A stretch of DNA of 50,550 nt from Tubiluchus corallicola (GCA_030141605.1 JAQGDQ010000857.1:1-50550), one strand, 5' to 3'; positions 23,701-34,097 are shown, counted from the first letter of the stretch. Numbers and translations: made by a program. Notes: generated from the sequence alone by a model not told the origin.

Positions 23701-26700
23701 AACTAACGCGGTAGATTTTAAGGCTTTGAAAAGGCAGATTCTCACAGCTTGTTCAACTAACGCGGTAGATTTTAAGGCTTTGTAAAGGCAGATTCTCACA
23801 GCTTGTTCAGCTAACGCGGTAGATTTTAAGGCTTTGTAAAGGCACATTCACACAGCTTGTTCAGCTAACGCGGTAGATTTTAAGGCTTTGTAAAGGCAGA
23901 TTCACACAGCTTGTTCCAGAACCACTACTTACCGATGCGCAAGCTAGGATGCCCAGAAATCCAACTTTTTCCACGATGCTTTCGACAGCAAGTTTCGCCC
24001 TTTCTAGAAACGACTGAAAAAATATTACACAATTAATAATTATGTTGATTTTCGTTTACACGACAAGCAGAAATCAAAGACTCAAAATAATACCAATGCC
24101 CATTGTGCAAAACGTAGGGTCATCATCGTGCGCAAGTTTAAAGTTTCGCTGACAAATAAATGGTTTTTTATAATTGCAGTACTAGTTCTAGCCTGAATAG
24201 TGAGTAAGGGGTTTAAAAATTGGATTTTTAGTATTTTTTGAACATTTTCTACATAATTTTATGCTAATATAAAACTCCAATATATTTAGCATTTGTTTTT
24301 AGAAAAAAATGACATTTAAGCAAATTTTCGATGCACTCTACTTGGCAGCAAAATAATGTAGTTTTAACTATGCCGACTTATGGACAGTTTTGGTTTGCAA
24401 GCACACATGTAATAAGTGTTGTTTGCTTACGCTGTTGTAAAGTTTTGCAACATACGTAATAAGTGTTTTTTGTGTACGCTGTTGTAGTATTTTGCAAGCA
24501 CATATGTAATAAGTGTTGTATGCTTACGCTGTTGTAGTGTTTTGTAAGCACATACGTAATAAGTGTCGTTTGCTTACACTGTTGTAGTGTTTTGTAGCAC
24601 ATGTAATAAGTGTTGTTTGCTTCCACTGTTATAGTATCTTACAAGCACATATGAAATAAGTGTTGTTTGCTTACACTGTTGTAGTGTTTTGCAACATACG
24701 TAATAAGTATTGTTTGCTTACGCTGCCGTAGTATTTGAATCCATGTATTTGAAAGTAAACAATACGGTAACTAGCAAATTCTACAATTGGCACAAAAGCC
24801 AATGAACAAACCTGTGGGTGTCCTCTGTGCTCCTGCAGCTGTTGAAACTCTTCCAGTTCATCCAAATCAGCTTCAGTACCGGACAGAGCTGCAGCACGCG
24901 CCATGAAATACGGAGGCAGCTCGCCTAGTGCCGTGCCTGCACCCTGGTGGCAGAAATAATATTTTAAAGAACAAACAATCTTATTAAATCTAAACAGAAA
25001 GAAGGGAAGTGAGAAAAAAGGCACAACAGAAAGAAAAAGAGCAAAAGAGGGAAGGGCTGTGAAGGTATTGCATATAGGAGAGGAACACAGAATGAGAAAG
25101 AGAGTGAATACGAAAGTACAGAACATGGGAGCGGGACAGAAAATGAGAGGAAGAAAGAAAAAGAGAGCAAGAGAATGAGTATGAAAGTACCACTTATGGA
25201 AGAGGGACAGAGAATAAGAGAAAGAAAGAAAAAGAGCAAAAGAGAGAGCGAATATGAAAGGACCGCATATGGAAGAGGGACAGAGAATAAGAGGAAGAAA
25301 GAAAAAGCGAGCAAGAGAGAGAGTGAATATGAAAGTATCGCATGTGGGAGTGGAGCAGAGAATGAGAAAGAAAGAGAGCAAAAGAGTGAAGATGAAAGTA
25401 CTGCATATCGGAGCGGGACAGAGATTTGCTATCTTGAGATCTAATATAATGCAAAATGCAGTGGTACCTTGTTGCACTCTATCTGTTTCTGTGTTTTTGC
25501 TTTTGTTTGACTGTTCTTCTGGTTCTGTAATGGTCCCGGTGGATGCAGTCTCTCTGTCACACTGATATGCTGCTGGTTTCCCTTATTGTAGTTCCAACTT
25601 GTAAATTGTGCAAAATGCAGAAGTTGTGTTTTATACTTATAAATGTTTACTGCTGTGGTTCTTCATTGCGTAAACTTAGATTAATTGTTTACCATGTTGT
25701 GTTTTATACATATAATGTTTACTGCTGTGGTTCTTCATTATGTAAACTTGGACTAATTGTTTACTATGTTGTATTTTATACTTATAATGTTTACTGATGT
25801 GGTTCTTCATTATGTAAACTTGGACTAATTGTTTAATATGTTGTATTTTATACTTATAATGTTTACTGCTGTGGTTCTTCATTACGTAAACTTGGACTAA
25901 TTGTTTAATATGTTGTGTTTTATACTTATAATGTTTACTGCTGTGGTTCTTCATTACGTAAACTTGGACTAATTGTTTACTATGTTGTGTTTCATACTTA
26001 TAATGTTTACTTCTGCTGTGGTTCTTCATTGAGTAAACTTAGATTAATTGTTTAATATGTTGTATTTTATACTTATAATGTTTACTGATGTGGTTCTTCA
26101 TTATGTAAACTTGGACTAATTGTTTACTATGTTGTATTTTATACTTATAATGTTTACTGATGTGGTTCTTCACTATGTAAACTTGGATTAATTGTTTAAT
26201 ATGTTGTATTTTATACTTATAATGTTTACTGATGTGGTTCTTCACTATGTAAACTTGGACTAATTGTTTACTATGTTGTGTTTTATACTTATAATGTTTA
26301 CTGCTGTGGTTCTTCATTATGTAAACTTGGATTAATTGTTTAATATGTTGTATTTTATACTTATAATGTTTACTGCTGTGGTTCTTCATTATGTAAACTT
26401 GGATTAATTGTTTAATATGTTGTATTTTATACTTATAATGTTTACTGATGTGGTTCTTCACTATGTAAACTTGGACTAATTGTTTACTATGTTGTATTTT
26501 ATACTTATAATGTTTACTGATGTGGTTCTTCACTATGTAAACTTGGATTAATTGTTTAATATGTTGTATTTTATACTTATAATGTTTACTGATGTGGTTC
26601 TTCACTATGTAAACTTGGACTAATTGTTTACTATGTTGTGTTTTATACTTATAATGTTTACTGCTGTGGTTCTTCATTATGTAAACTTGGATTAATTGTT

Positions 26701-29700
26701 TAATATGTTGTATTTTATACTTATAATGTTTACTGCTGTGGTTCTTCATTATGTAAACTTGGATTAATTGTTTAATATGTTGTATTTTATACTTATAATG
26801 TTTACTGATGTGGTTCTTCATTATGTAAACTTGGATTAATTGTTTAATATGTTGTATTTTATACTTATAATGTTTACTGCTGTGGTTCTTCATTATGTAA
26901 ACTTGGATTAATTGTTTAATATGTTGTATTTTATACTTATAATGTTTACTGCTGTGGTTCTTCATTATGTAAACTTGGATTAATTGTTTACAAAATGTGT
27001 TCTTTTCTGGTTCTCATGTGTTCAATAAAACTTTTTACATTTCTCTACAATTTCTTCCGTTAGAATCACGTTTATTTTGACACGTTAATTTCTAATCTGT
27101 TGTTTTGTAGCTTCAGTTTGTGCCTTTGTATAATCATTAATGCATTGTTTGCATGTTGCTTATACATTAAGTATGTAAGACTCTAAACGTTTTTGAAAAT
27201 CCAACCCTTCTGCAACGCAATTTCAGTTTATGATAAATCAACACATGTGACCAGCGTCCCCCCATTCCACCCACTGACCTTGCTTCCTCACCATACCGTG
27301 ACAACTGCTGTTAATGTATTATTTATTCTTTTTGGCTTCATTTAAAGTTTGATAATGGCTTCAACAGCCGAAATGATTGTCAGTCAATAAACATGGTGAT
27401 TCCAAGAAGCATATTAGAGTACTGTTGTTAACTCACCCACATACAAGCTTCTAGTCGTACTTTACTCATGATGGTCCAAATAGATATGTGTCCTGTTATA
27501 GGTACCGTGTCTTCTGGACAAATGATGCTGTACAAAGAAAACGAAAAGAATCAAATGAACGAAACAAAAAATACGAATCCTAGATATGTGATTTTAATTT
27601 AGAAATTGTACAAGAGCAAATTGAAGTTACGTTTAAATCCAGTAGATGGCTCTTCCTGACAAAGACCTGGTTTTGTCAACAGAAAAAGCCCGAAGCAAAA
27701 TGACTGCTTCCACGAGCTACTATCGGAATTGGAAAATACAAATTTTTTACAATTGCAGTTATAGTTTCTAGCATGAAAAGTGGGTAAGGAGTTATAAAAT
27801 TAGATTTTTAGTATTCTTTAGACATTTTCCTGATAATCTGATGATAGAATATAAAGTCCAATATATTTAGCATTTAATTTCATAAAAAAAATGATATTTG
27901 ACCAAATTTTTGGTGCATTCTACTTTTTAGCATCATAATGTAGTTTTACTATGCCGACTTATGGACGGTTTTGGTTTGCAAGCACACATAAGTAATTCTC
28001 TCTCAATTATTGTCACATGAAAGGCTCCTGGTAATTTGAAAACAATTTGGTTTGTGAGACAGACCAGCTAGCATTGAATGTTATAGTATTGAACATTAGT
28101 ATAGTATAGGATACTGAGTGTCACAGACAAAAATACAGCATCTAATGGATTTCCGTTCACTGGATTTGAACATTGTTCAGTCATAAATTGATTTCTTTTT
28201 GTTTGAACGCGTTCAATGCTTGTCGTAAGAGCAAGCTTTGATAATGTGATTATTTTTGTTCATAGATCCAGCACCCTGTAACCATTCTAGTAACTAAGTC
28301 CTACACTTTAGAAACTGGCCTACGACGCAGTCAGCCAGAGACAGTAGAAAGGAGGAGCTTACTCGTCTGGATACGGAGGCTCCGGAAATTTTACGGAATC
28401 ACACTCGTAAGCAGCTAGCGTGACGGCAGCTATGTGCGGACCCTGAAACGTACATTGCACACATTTGATTAGCTGTACAACAAACACGATGCTGTTACTT
28501 CATTTTGCATTAAGTTGCGACTGTGACTTTTATTTGGATAAACTTGGTATGCCAAAGTCCTGATAAGACAGGCAAATTTGCGTAGGAGTTGTCATAAAAA
28601 TCAGTTGACTAACAGGGACTGTTCTAATATACAGTAGACGCAGCTTAATAGACTCATTTTGGGACCGAAGTGTTTTGACCCAATTAACCGAATGAACCTA
28701 TTAACCTATGGGTGTAGTATTACAGGTACAGAAGTATGAGTCATCAGCTTACTATGCACTGCAAAGGTTTTTAAAGAATTTTAGAAACGAAGTAATGCCT
28801 AAAAAAATGTTTTAAAATATTAGTTTACATAAGTGAATTACCAGTAAATTAAAAAGTATACTTTTCTAAATCACAGACCTTTCTAAGTCTGTTTATTAGC
28901 AAAAATTACAAAAATTCCTTCAAACTCGGCTGCTTCATTTTCTCGCGAAAAAGTTGGCTCCCAAAGTTCTCGTAATTATAAAAACGCTGAAAATCTGTTG
29001 TTGTCTGATGCACAAATTCTCGTAAACGGCACTTAACACGACTGTTTCTACGTATATTACAGTGCATAAAAGGGAAGTAAAGATAACATAAAAGTAGGAA
29101 AGGCTCTTTGGGTACATACAAAAGTCTTATTTTAAGTACGTGAAGGAAAAATATTGAGTCAACTATGCGGAGTTATTAGAGTCAATTACCGATAGTTTTA
29201 TGTACATTTGAATAGAAGCGGCCCGTTCCAGGCGTTTTTGAGTCAATTAAGCGATTGAGTCTATTAACCGTGAGTCTATTAAGCGGCGACTACTGTACTA
29301 CAACAAACGATTAGCAATATGTTTAAAATAACTCAAAATAACAAAGGAGATTATGTTCTAAATTTAATTTCAGATTAATGCAAACAAAACTTACTAGTGT
29401 TAGCTAAACAACGAACATATCAAAAATTTGTTAAAACAAATTACATTCTGCTCAACATGCGCATTTCTACACAACCTTAAATTGCCATTGCCGACCAAGC
29501 TACATACCAGGTACAGCAAGAAAGTGTGTAATCCAGTACCAAGACCCACAGAAGATAAAACACCCAAGCCAGTCCAGTACACGCACCATAAAAACACTTT
29601 ACGAAATGACTCCACATACTGAAAAAATGCAAAAAATTCTGCATGAGAAAAATAACAATTACACACAATCTTTAACAAGCCGAGATAAAAGTTTTTCCTC

Positions 29701-32700
29701 AAATCCAATTTTATTGTATTAATATTTCCTCATAATAATTGTCCATGAGGTAGATTAAAATGTTAAAACAATTCAGGACGAACTTTACAAGATAATGCGG
29801 GACAACTTTTTGGATCCAGAGATTTTCGTGAACACGATCCAGACTACTTACTGACCGAACTCGATGCTTCGTAATGATTTGTCACAGGATTCTTCATGGC
29901 AGACCCTATTTTTCACTACTTGGAAGTTTAAAGCAAAACCGGATACAATCTTAAGTTGTAGGTCAAAACAATCTACACTTTAAAATATTGAAAGGAAACA
30001 CTGTTTTTTCCAGAATGACTTACGTGAAAGAATTATTACCACACAAACACAATTTCATGTTCGCGCCACTAGTTCTCCGCTGTTACATGCATTTTGCCAT
30101 TCGCTAGTTAGACGGGTACTAGTGCCTGCATTTTGGAAACGTGTTGCACAAAAAACAGGTGCAGTACCTCTCAGTTCAGATATGTTAGTTTACGACACAC
30201 TGCACACGTTCGACAGCTCATGCGTGAGTACAGCGGTAAGTTTGAGATTTGTATTTTTATCTTAACTTGCCTAGTTTTAGCACAAAACACTGAATATCTT
30301 ACAGTAGCACTGTATTTCAATTTTCACTTTCGCAAACACGTGCAACACACTCGTTGGATGTTTTTGCTGCTAGAAATTATGTATGTTAGTTTGTGATGTC
30401 ATCAATAGTTGGACTTGCTTGCCATTAATTAAGTTTCTAATCTATTATTTAATTACAAGAAATGCTTTTGCAATATTAAATACGTTAAAATGTATACTTT
30501 TTATCAGACTTGAAAATGTGGTAGTATATGAAAAATCATCCTGTCTTCATCAAAACAAGTGTGAAAAAATAATAATAGCACGCAGTACGTGAAAGTACCT
30601 TTTGATGAGCGCCAGCACTATGATAAGTAGCTACAAATAATAAAACTGCGGAAAGAAAAGCTGAAACCATCTTCTTGTTCCTCCATAACCTAAAATAGAA
30701 CAGATAAACAATAAAATCTCGAAACCGATGACATTTAAATCGGGAATAATGCGCATCATTTAGTTGCCTCCTCCAGAAATGCTTAGCAAATGCGTTAAAA
30801 CATTCATCATTTCTCTGCACCGTACATCAGTTCACACTAACGCCCTCTGCAACTCACACTAATTATTAATAATAATTAGTTAATTAGAATGTGTTAAAAC
30901 ATTAGCAACTGTTAATGATCTAGTTGCCTCCTCCACAAATGCTTAGCAAATGCGTTAAAACATTCATCATTTCTCTGCACCGTACATCAGTTTACCTCGT
31001 AATTATGAAATACTACTAACGCCCTCTGCAACTCACACTAGTTATTAATAATAATTAGTTAACTAGAATGTGTTAAAACATTAGCGACTGTTAACGATCT
31101 AGTTGCCTCCTCCACAAATGCTTAGCAAATGCGTTAAAACATTCATCATTTCTCTGCACCGTACATCAGTTTACCTCGTAATTATGAAATACTACTAACG
31201 CCCTCTGCAACTCACACTAGTTATTAATAATAATTAGTTAACTAGAATGTGTTAAAACATTAGCGACTGTTAATGATCTAGTTGCCTCCTCCACAAACGT
31301 ATCTGTCAGTTCGTACATTTAAACTTCATCTTTTTTGAACATGTCCAAGAGCTAAGCAAAGAAGATATGAGTAATAATATGATCTGCTAGTGCACTGGAG
31401 ACACGGCCTAAACTTTAACCATCAAAACACAAACACCGAGGAAGTCAAGACAGGGCTGCTTCTCTGTGGATTACGTACCTGATTCCATAATCATGAATCA
31501 CACATAGTAGCTCTAGTACAAAGTAATGGACTGTGGTCACGGGGTGCTTGTAGAGAACAATGTTCTTGCGTTCCTGTCGCTCGTGGAACGTGGAACGTAG
31601 AGACGGCAGTCGAGGGCTGAAAAAAGTAATTAGATTAAAGAACAAATCAATCGCCACATCTATAAATCAATATGGTGTCTCCACTGTCCTTCGAAATGTG
31701 CACGGGAAATAGCAAAAATTACTTGAATGTAACTAATGTATTCTGAAGATTTTTCATGTTGCAGCATTTGAAGTAATTTTACACTTTAATTTTAGTAGTG
31801 GAAGTGGTGCTGACAAGTCACTGGCATAGCAGCATTTAGTTTTTTTGCTGGATTACTGCTGTGTTTACCCATCTTGAGGGCAGATTTCTTTTATTTTAGA
31901 ATTTTGCTTGTCCAACGTCTTCAGTTTTACATAACGTGCATTATGATGATGATGACGACGATTTTAAGAAATCTTGACGTATTCCGTTCCGGATTGTTAT
32001 AAAATGCTCACAAGGAATAGCAAAAATTACTTGACAGTAACTAATTTACTTTGAAGATATCTCATATTGTAACACTTGCAGGAATCATACATTTTAAGAA
32101 ATCTTGACGTATTCCATTCCGGATTGTTATAAAATGTTCACAAGAAATAGCAAAAATTACTTGACTGTCACAAGCTTACTTTGAAGATTTCTCATATTGT
32201 AGCACTTGCAGTAATCATACATTTTGAGAAATCTTGCTGTATTTCATTCCGTAACTATATCCTCAAGAAATTGATTTGGTGCTGCCATCTGTAGTCTAGT
32301 TTGTGGGGAGAGCTATAGTGGAGTTCTCTGTACGCAAACTTACGTATGATTATCTCATACCCCCCTTAAAGGTTAGATTACAATGCAAAATCGCCATACT
32401 AGCTGAGTGCGTGACAGTGATGCCACTAGCAATGTGGGAGATCTTTGCATTTTCTTGAGAAAATCGTCAGCGGTTTTCACTGCGCATGTGCACTGTCGGC
32501 ACGACAGACATCTACTAACAGCAAAATTGAAATTTTATTTAGTTTACCCGTGAGAAATATTTGTGCAATTTCTGTCCGACGGTGAATGAGGAGGGCTGCC
32601 ATTAGCTACCCTTGATCCCAAATTGTGCCCCGATTTAATGCCTCTACGAGACATGACCTGCACCGGTTCTCCTTCCTCCATACTGTGCTGAGTTGAATTG

Positions 32701-32735
32701 GGGAGGCTGTAATCAGATTTCAACAGCCGCTGGAC
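17761..32735 (-). CDS. VMP1: Vacuole membrane protein 1 (VMP1), 11 exons
   Basis: VMP1 is a multispanning ER phospholipid scramblase of the DedA/VTT family. It is required for autophagosome formation, ER contact-site control and lipoprotein release. Exons in transcription order: 32735-32548, 31616-31479, 30689-30599, 29618-29508, 28442-28363, 27527-27437, 24943-24812, 24013-23933, 21286-21108, 20155-20053, 17928-17761. All have GT-AG borders and agreeing phases, giving about 435 residues from the first Met in exon 1 (human VMP1 is 406). Landmarks are [20 protein letters not shown] (exon 2), [20 protein letters not shown] (exon 4), [14 protein letters not shown] (exon 5), [20 protein letters not shown] (exon 7), [14 protein letters not shown] (exon 8), [20 protein letters not shown] (exon 9, VTT core), and [20 protein letters not shown] with [10 protein letters not shown] (exon 11). 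The upstream frame of exon 1 stays open for 18 codons to its acceptor, so the true start may lie in an exon further 5'. The N-terminal 60 residues are not conserved. The tail lacks an obvious KKXX-type end. Confidence 0.95.
18162..18917. mobile_element. Family B TIR element, copy 2
   Basis: Same orientation as copy 1. The left end reads TGTGTGTTTGCAAATCAAAA and the right end TTTTGCTATGCAAGCACATG. It is about 90 bp longer than copy 1 because of an extra AT-rich block (about 18290-18390). It lies in the last VMP1 intron. Confidence 0.85.
19022..19470. repeat. ~40-bp minisatellite, about 11-12 units
   Basis: Degenerate 38-41-bp units built on GGGATATCGTTATATGTGGA plus TGGCCCCTATGCTCAAAAA. The unit length varies because of A-run length changes. 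Three overlapping + strand frames stay open across it (up to 151 codons), but this follows from the repeat and the array is in the last VMP1 intron on the opposite strand, so I do not call a gene. Confidence 0.92.
19600..20089. repeat. 77-bp array made of VMP1 exon end, donor and TIR-element end
   Basis: Six 77-bp units. On the minus strand each unit contains about 32 bases of the 3' end of VMP1 exon 10 (TGCACCATCGACCGGAAAAG...TTATCCG), its donor (GTGAGC in four units, GTGACC in two) and about 45 bases matching the end of a family A element (CCTTTTCACAATTTCGTTGT GCACAC...). The unit at the high-coordinate end is the real exon end. The low-coordinate side passes into a family A right end (GTGTGCACAATGAAATTGTG). 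The junction sits on a shared GTTGCA-like microhomology. Confidence 0.9.
20156..21107. other. VMP1 intron 9, nothing further recognised
   Basis: No repeat family or gene recognised apart from AT-rich sequence. The + frame at 20727-20915 has no supporting features. Confidence 0.5.
21222..21432. repeat. Tandem duplication of VMP1 exon 9 acceptor and exon start
   Basis: Two units of about 103 bp (start 21222 and start 21325). Each holds, on the minus strand, an intron end (TTATTAAT...TTTTCTAG style acceptor) and about the first 65 bases of exon 9. The outer copy still reads [20 protein letters not shown] without a stop but is truncated, and the intact exon follows it in transcription order. About 10% of bases differ between the copies. 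Confidence 0.88.
21625..22142. mobile_element. Family B element, inverted, left-truncated
   Basis: Matches family B from GCTGAGATAATCTACATTGA to the terminus CGGTTTTGGTTTGCAAGCAC, in opposite orientation to copies 1 and 2. It lacks the other terminus. It lies in VMP1 intron 8. Confidence 0.83.
22386..23916. repeat. 54-bp minisatellite, about 28 units
   Basis: Head-to-tail units of 54 bp with anchors CACAGCTTGTTCAGCTAACG, GGTAGATTTTAAGGCTTTGT and AAAGGCAGATTC. Variation is concentrated at a few sites (AACGCGG/TACGCGG/AACGCTG, GTAAAG/GAAAAG), and multi-unit blocks with the same variants recur, indicating higher-order duplication. It ends 16 bases from the donor of VMP1 exon 8. Confidence 0.97.
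24170..24408. mobile_element. Family B element fragment, inverted
   Basis: Right part of family B (TGCAGTACTAGTTCTAGCCT through GGTTTGCAAGCACACATG). It flows directly into the 50-bp array that follows. VMP1 intron 7. Confidence 0.8.
24402..24738. repeat. ~50-bp array seeded at a family B terminus
   Basis: Six to seven units of about 48-51 bp with anchors GTAATAAGTGTTGTTTGCTT, ACGCTGTTGTAGTGTTTTG and CAAGCACATA. The last block copies the family B terminus (TTGCAAGCACACATGTAATA), so the array seems to have started from the element end plus its flank. VMP1 intron 7. Confidence 0.9.
25003..25430. repeat. Purine-rich tract with degenerate ~65-bp units
   Basis: The + strand is about 80-90% A/G over some 400 bases, with five or six degenerate units around GGGACAGAGAATAAGAGAAA, AGAAAAAGAGCAAAAGAGAG and ATGAAAGTAC. 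In the VMP1 pre-mRNA this is a long pyrimidine-rich stretch just 5' of the exon 7 acceptor (exon high end 24943). Long frames on both strands here are compositional. Confidence 0.88.
25625..26993. repeat. 72-bp minisatellite, about 19 units, with 360-bp higher-order repeat
   Basis: Units of 72 bp with anchors GTTGTATTTTATACTTATAA, TGTTTACTGCTGTGGTTCTT and ATGTAAACTTGGATTAATTG. As 72 is a multiple of three, the minus strand keeps 117- and 308-codon frames with a 24-residue repeat ([20 protein letters not shown] + VYIM). Bases 26102-26460 recur identically at 26462-26820, that is, a five-unit block was duplicated. It lies in VMP1 intron 6; I do not call it coding. Confidence 0.96.
27000..27430. 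other. VMP1 intron 6, possible LINE-like 3' tail
   Basis: The stretch 27340-27400 (TTTGATAATGGCTTCAACAG, CCGAAATGATTG, TCAATAAACATGG) resembles the 3' end of a non-LTR element. No coding frame is seen. This reading is weak. Confidence 0.3.
27615..27992. mobile_element. Family B element, inverted, truncated
   Basis: Runs from AAATTGAAGTTACGTTTAAA and CCAGTAGATGGCTCTTCCTG to the terminus CGGTTTTGGTTTGCAAGCAC. The distal part and other terminus are missing. VMP1 intron 5. Confidence 0.83.
28632..29295. mobile_element. Pogo/Tc1-like TIR element with TA target
   Basis: The left end CAGTAGACGCAGCTTAATAG (then ACTCA) is mirrored by TGAGTCTATTAAGCGGCGAC plus TACTG at the right, each flanked by TA, as expected for Tc1/mariner-pogo elements. 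The interior has ORFs under 75 codons and no recognisable transposase. It lies in VMP1 intron 4 (29507-28443). Confidence 0.83.
29925..30560. mobile_element. Family D dispersed repeat, copy 1
   Basis: About 635 bp paired with 34098-34733. Shared blocks are AAGCAAAACCGGA, AAAATATTGAAA, GACTTACGTGAAAGAATTAT, CGCCACTAGTTCT, ACATGCATTTTGCC, TGTGATGTCATCAATAGTT and GAAAAATCATCCTG. The start resembles the family C terminus (GGAAAACCGGA), hinting at a related transposon group. No coding frame is supported. Confidence 0.82.
30761..31300. repeat. 179-bp tandem repeat, three units
   Basis: Units begin AGTTGCCTCCTCCACAAATG at 30761, 30922 and 31101, with a partial unit at 31280. The first spacing is 161 bp and the others 179 bp; the first unit lacks the CTCGTAATTATGAAATAC segment. 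Each has an AT palindrome-like TTATTAATAATAATTAGTTA. VMP1 intron 2. Confidence 0.93.
31961..32265. repeat. 130-bp tandem repeat, two to three units
   Basis: Units start ATTTTAAGAAATCTTGACGT at 31961 and 32091 and ATTTTGAGAAATCTTGCTGT at 32221. A more diverged single relative of the inner part (GGAAATAGCAAAAATTACTT) lies at 31705. VMP1 intron 1. Confidence 0.88.
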
Positions 32736-33188
32736 CTGAAAAACAGACCCACGAGAGTAGTTACAAGCAGTTAAACAGTAAATTTCTATTTTACAACACA
32801 AATTTTAGAAACCAGAAACAAAATAAAGTATGTATTATTGGTACAGGCACGAACTTTACACTTTTATGGCCAGTAAGATGTTTTAGTTGTCTTTAAACTG
32901 CCTTTGTCATTGACAATCACAATGCAAATAAATTGTATTATTAGATATAGTAAAAACATATACTGTTCTAAGCAAATGCACTGTACTGTATCGTAATGTA
33001 GCTGATGTTTATTCACCATACAAATTTAACTAACATTAAATACACACAGTACTAACCAAATAATCTTACAGAATCATCAGGTAACACTAGTAGATACAGG
33101 TATCTTATATTTGTAACATCCTAAAATGAAACAGAGCATTGGTGGGCCCACAAAATGGTTGTCAATACCAAACGATTAAATTAACTTA

Positions 33189-33671
33189 CCGTATTTTCCC
33201 GTGTATAAGAGACCCTTTTTTGCTCAGAATTTTCACTTTAAAAATAGGGGGTCTCTTATACATGGGAGTAAGTCTTTTCAATAAGATGCATAAATTGTGA
33301 CACTAATGATTTTAAAGAAATAAGTGCTCTACAACTGTTTTATTTCGAATAATTATAGTTTCCTTTCAATAAATCTTCTCCGTGGCTAAATTCTAATGAT
33401 AAAATTAATGTACCGGGTAAGTTATTATTTTTTTAAATGTCAAAAGAGGACAATGCCATTTTTGAGCAGAGTGACTCCTCTGATGATGAACTGGCTGGAA
33501 TTGCTGAAGGTCTGACTCCAGTTGATATTTTTGATGAGAGTGATGAGGAATTTAATGATTTCTATGATGAATAAAGTTATTCATTACCAAAAAACTTTTT
33601 TCCAGAATTTTTGCCTAAAAATTGAAGGGGTCTCTTATACACAAGGGTCTCTTATACATGGGAAAATACGG
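33189..33671. mobile_element. Pogo/Tigger-like DNA transposon remnant
   Basis: Ends CCGTATTTTCCCGTGTATAA (then GAGACCC) and its mirror GGGTCTCTTATACATGGG plus AAAATACGG are bounded by TA on both sides. The inside has a short acidic frame (33437-33574) like the tail of a pogo/Tigger transposase. It is an internal-deletion derivative. It lies 5' of VMP1 exon 1. Confidence 0.88.
33437..33574 (+). pseudogene. Transposase C-terminal tail remnant
   Basis: A 45-codon frame, strongly acidic, ending DESDEEFNDFYDE. Acidic tails of this kind close Tigger/pogo (CENP-B-like DDE) transposases. The catalytic core is absent, so this is a relic carried within the 33189-33671 element. Confidence 0.6.
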
Positions 33672-34097
33672 TAATTATAGAAAAGCACAAATAGTAATAA
33701 GACCACCAGAGTACTGTACAAAAACAGCTCACATTTATGTGAAGAAGCAATACTCTACAAAAAATTATATTAGTTATAGTTAACACCACGCTTAGCTATT
33801 TGAAAGACTTACGTAACTGGAAAAAATTCTTGATAATTTAAAATAATCGTGCCTCATGGCAAAACGGCACTGCATCGCCATCCCAGTGTGCGCCACTGAC
33901 TCATCAAAAAACTACACTAGCGGCTATTGATCTTATTGACAATGTAAAATAATTAAAAGTTTTGGTTAGTTTGGTACGTGTGGTACACAAAAAGCGATTA
34001 TTTTTTCAAAGCTTACTCAATTTGCTATCTAAACTTATTTCAACTGACTTACCATTAAAATGGGCCATGGCTGCGCCTAATGGTCATCCGTGGGAGT

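Noticed and set aside
24671-25477. A 268-codon minus-strand frame taken as one protein
   Set aside because: Only 24812-24943 is coding (VMP1 exon 7). The rest is the translated purine-rich repeat and intron.
25175-25565. Charged + strand frames (Lys/Glu/Arg-rich)
   Set aside because: They are translations of the A/G-rich intronic tract.
22386-26993. CRISPR-like repeat arrays
   Set aside because: Units are contiguous without unique spacers, and the context is a spliced animal gene, so these are minisatellites.
28906-29121. Two overlapping minus-strand frames of 60-71 codons
   Set aside because: They lie inside a pogo-like TIR element and have no transposase or other recognisable features.
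34040-34066. Minus-strand MAHFN with a GTAAGT donor as the VMP1 first exon
   Set aside because: The donor would be phase 1, while exon 1 at 32735 needs phase 0; the same TTACCATTAAAATGG block recurs at 5430, so it is repeat sequence.
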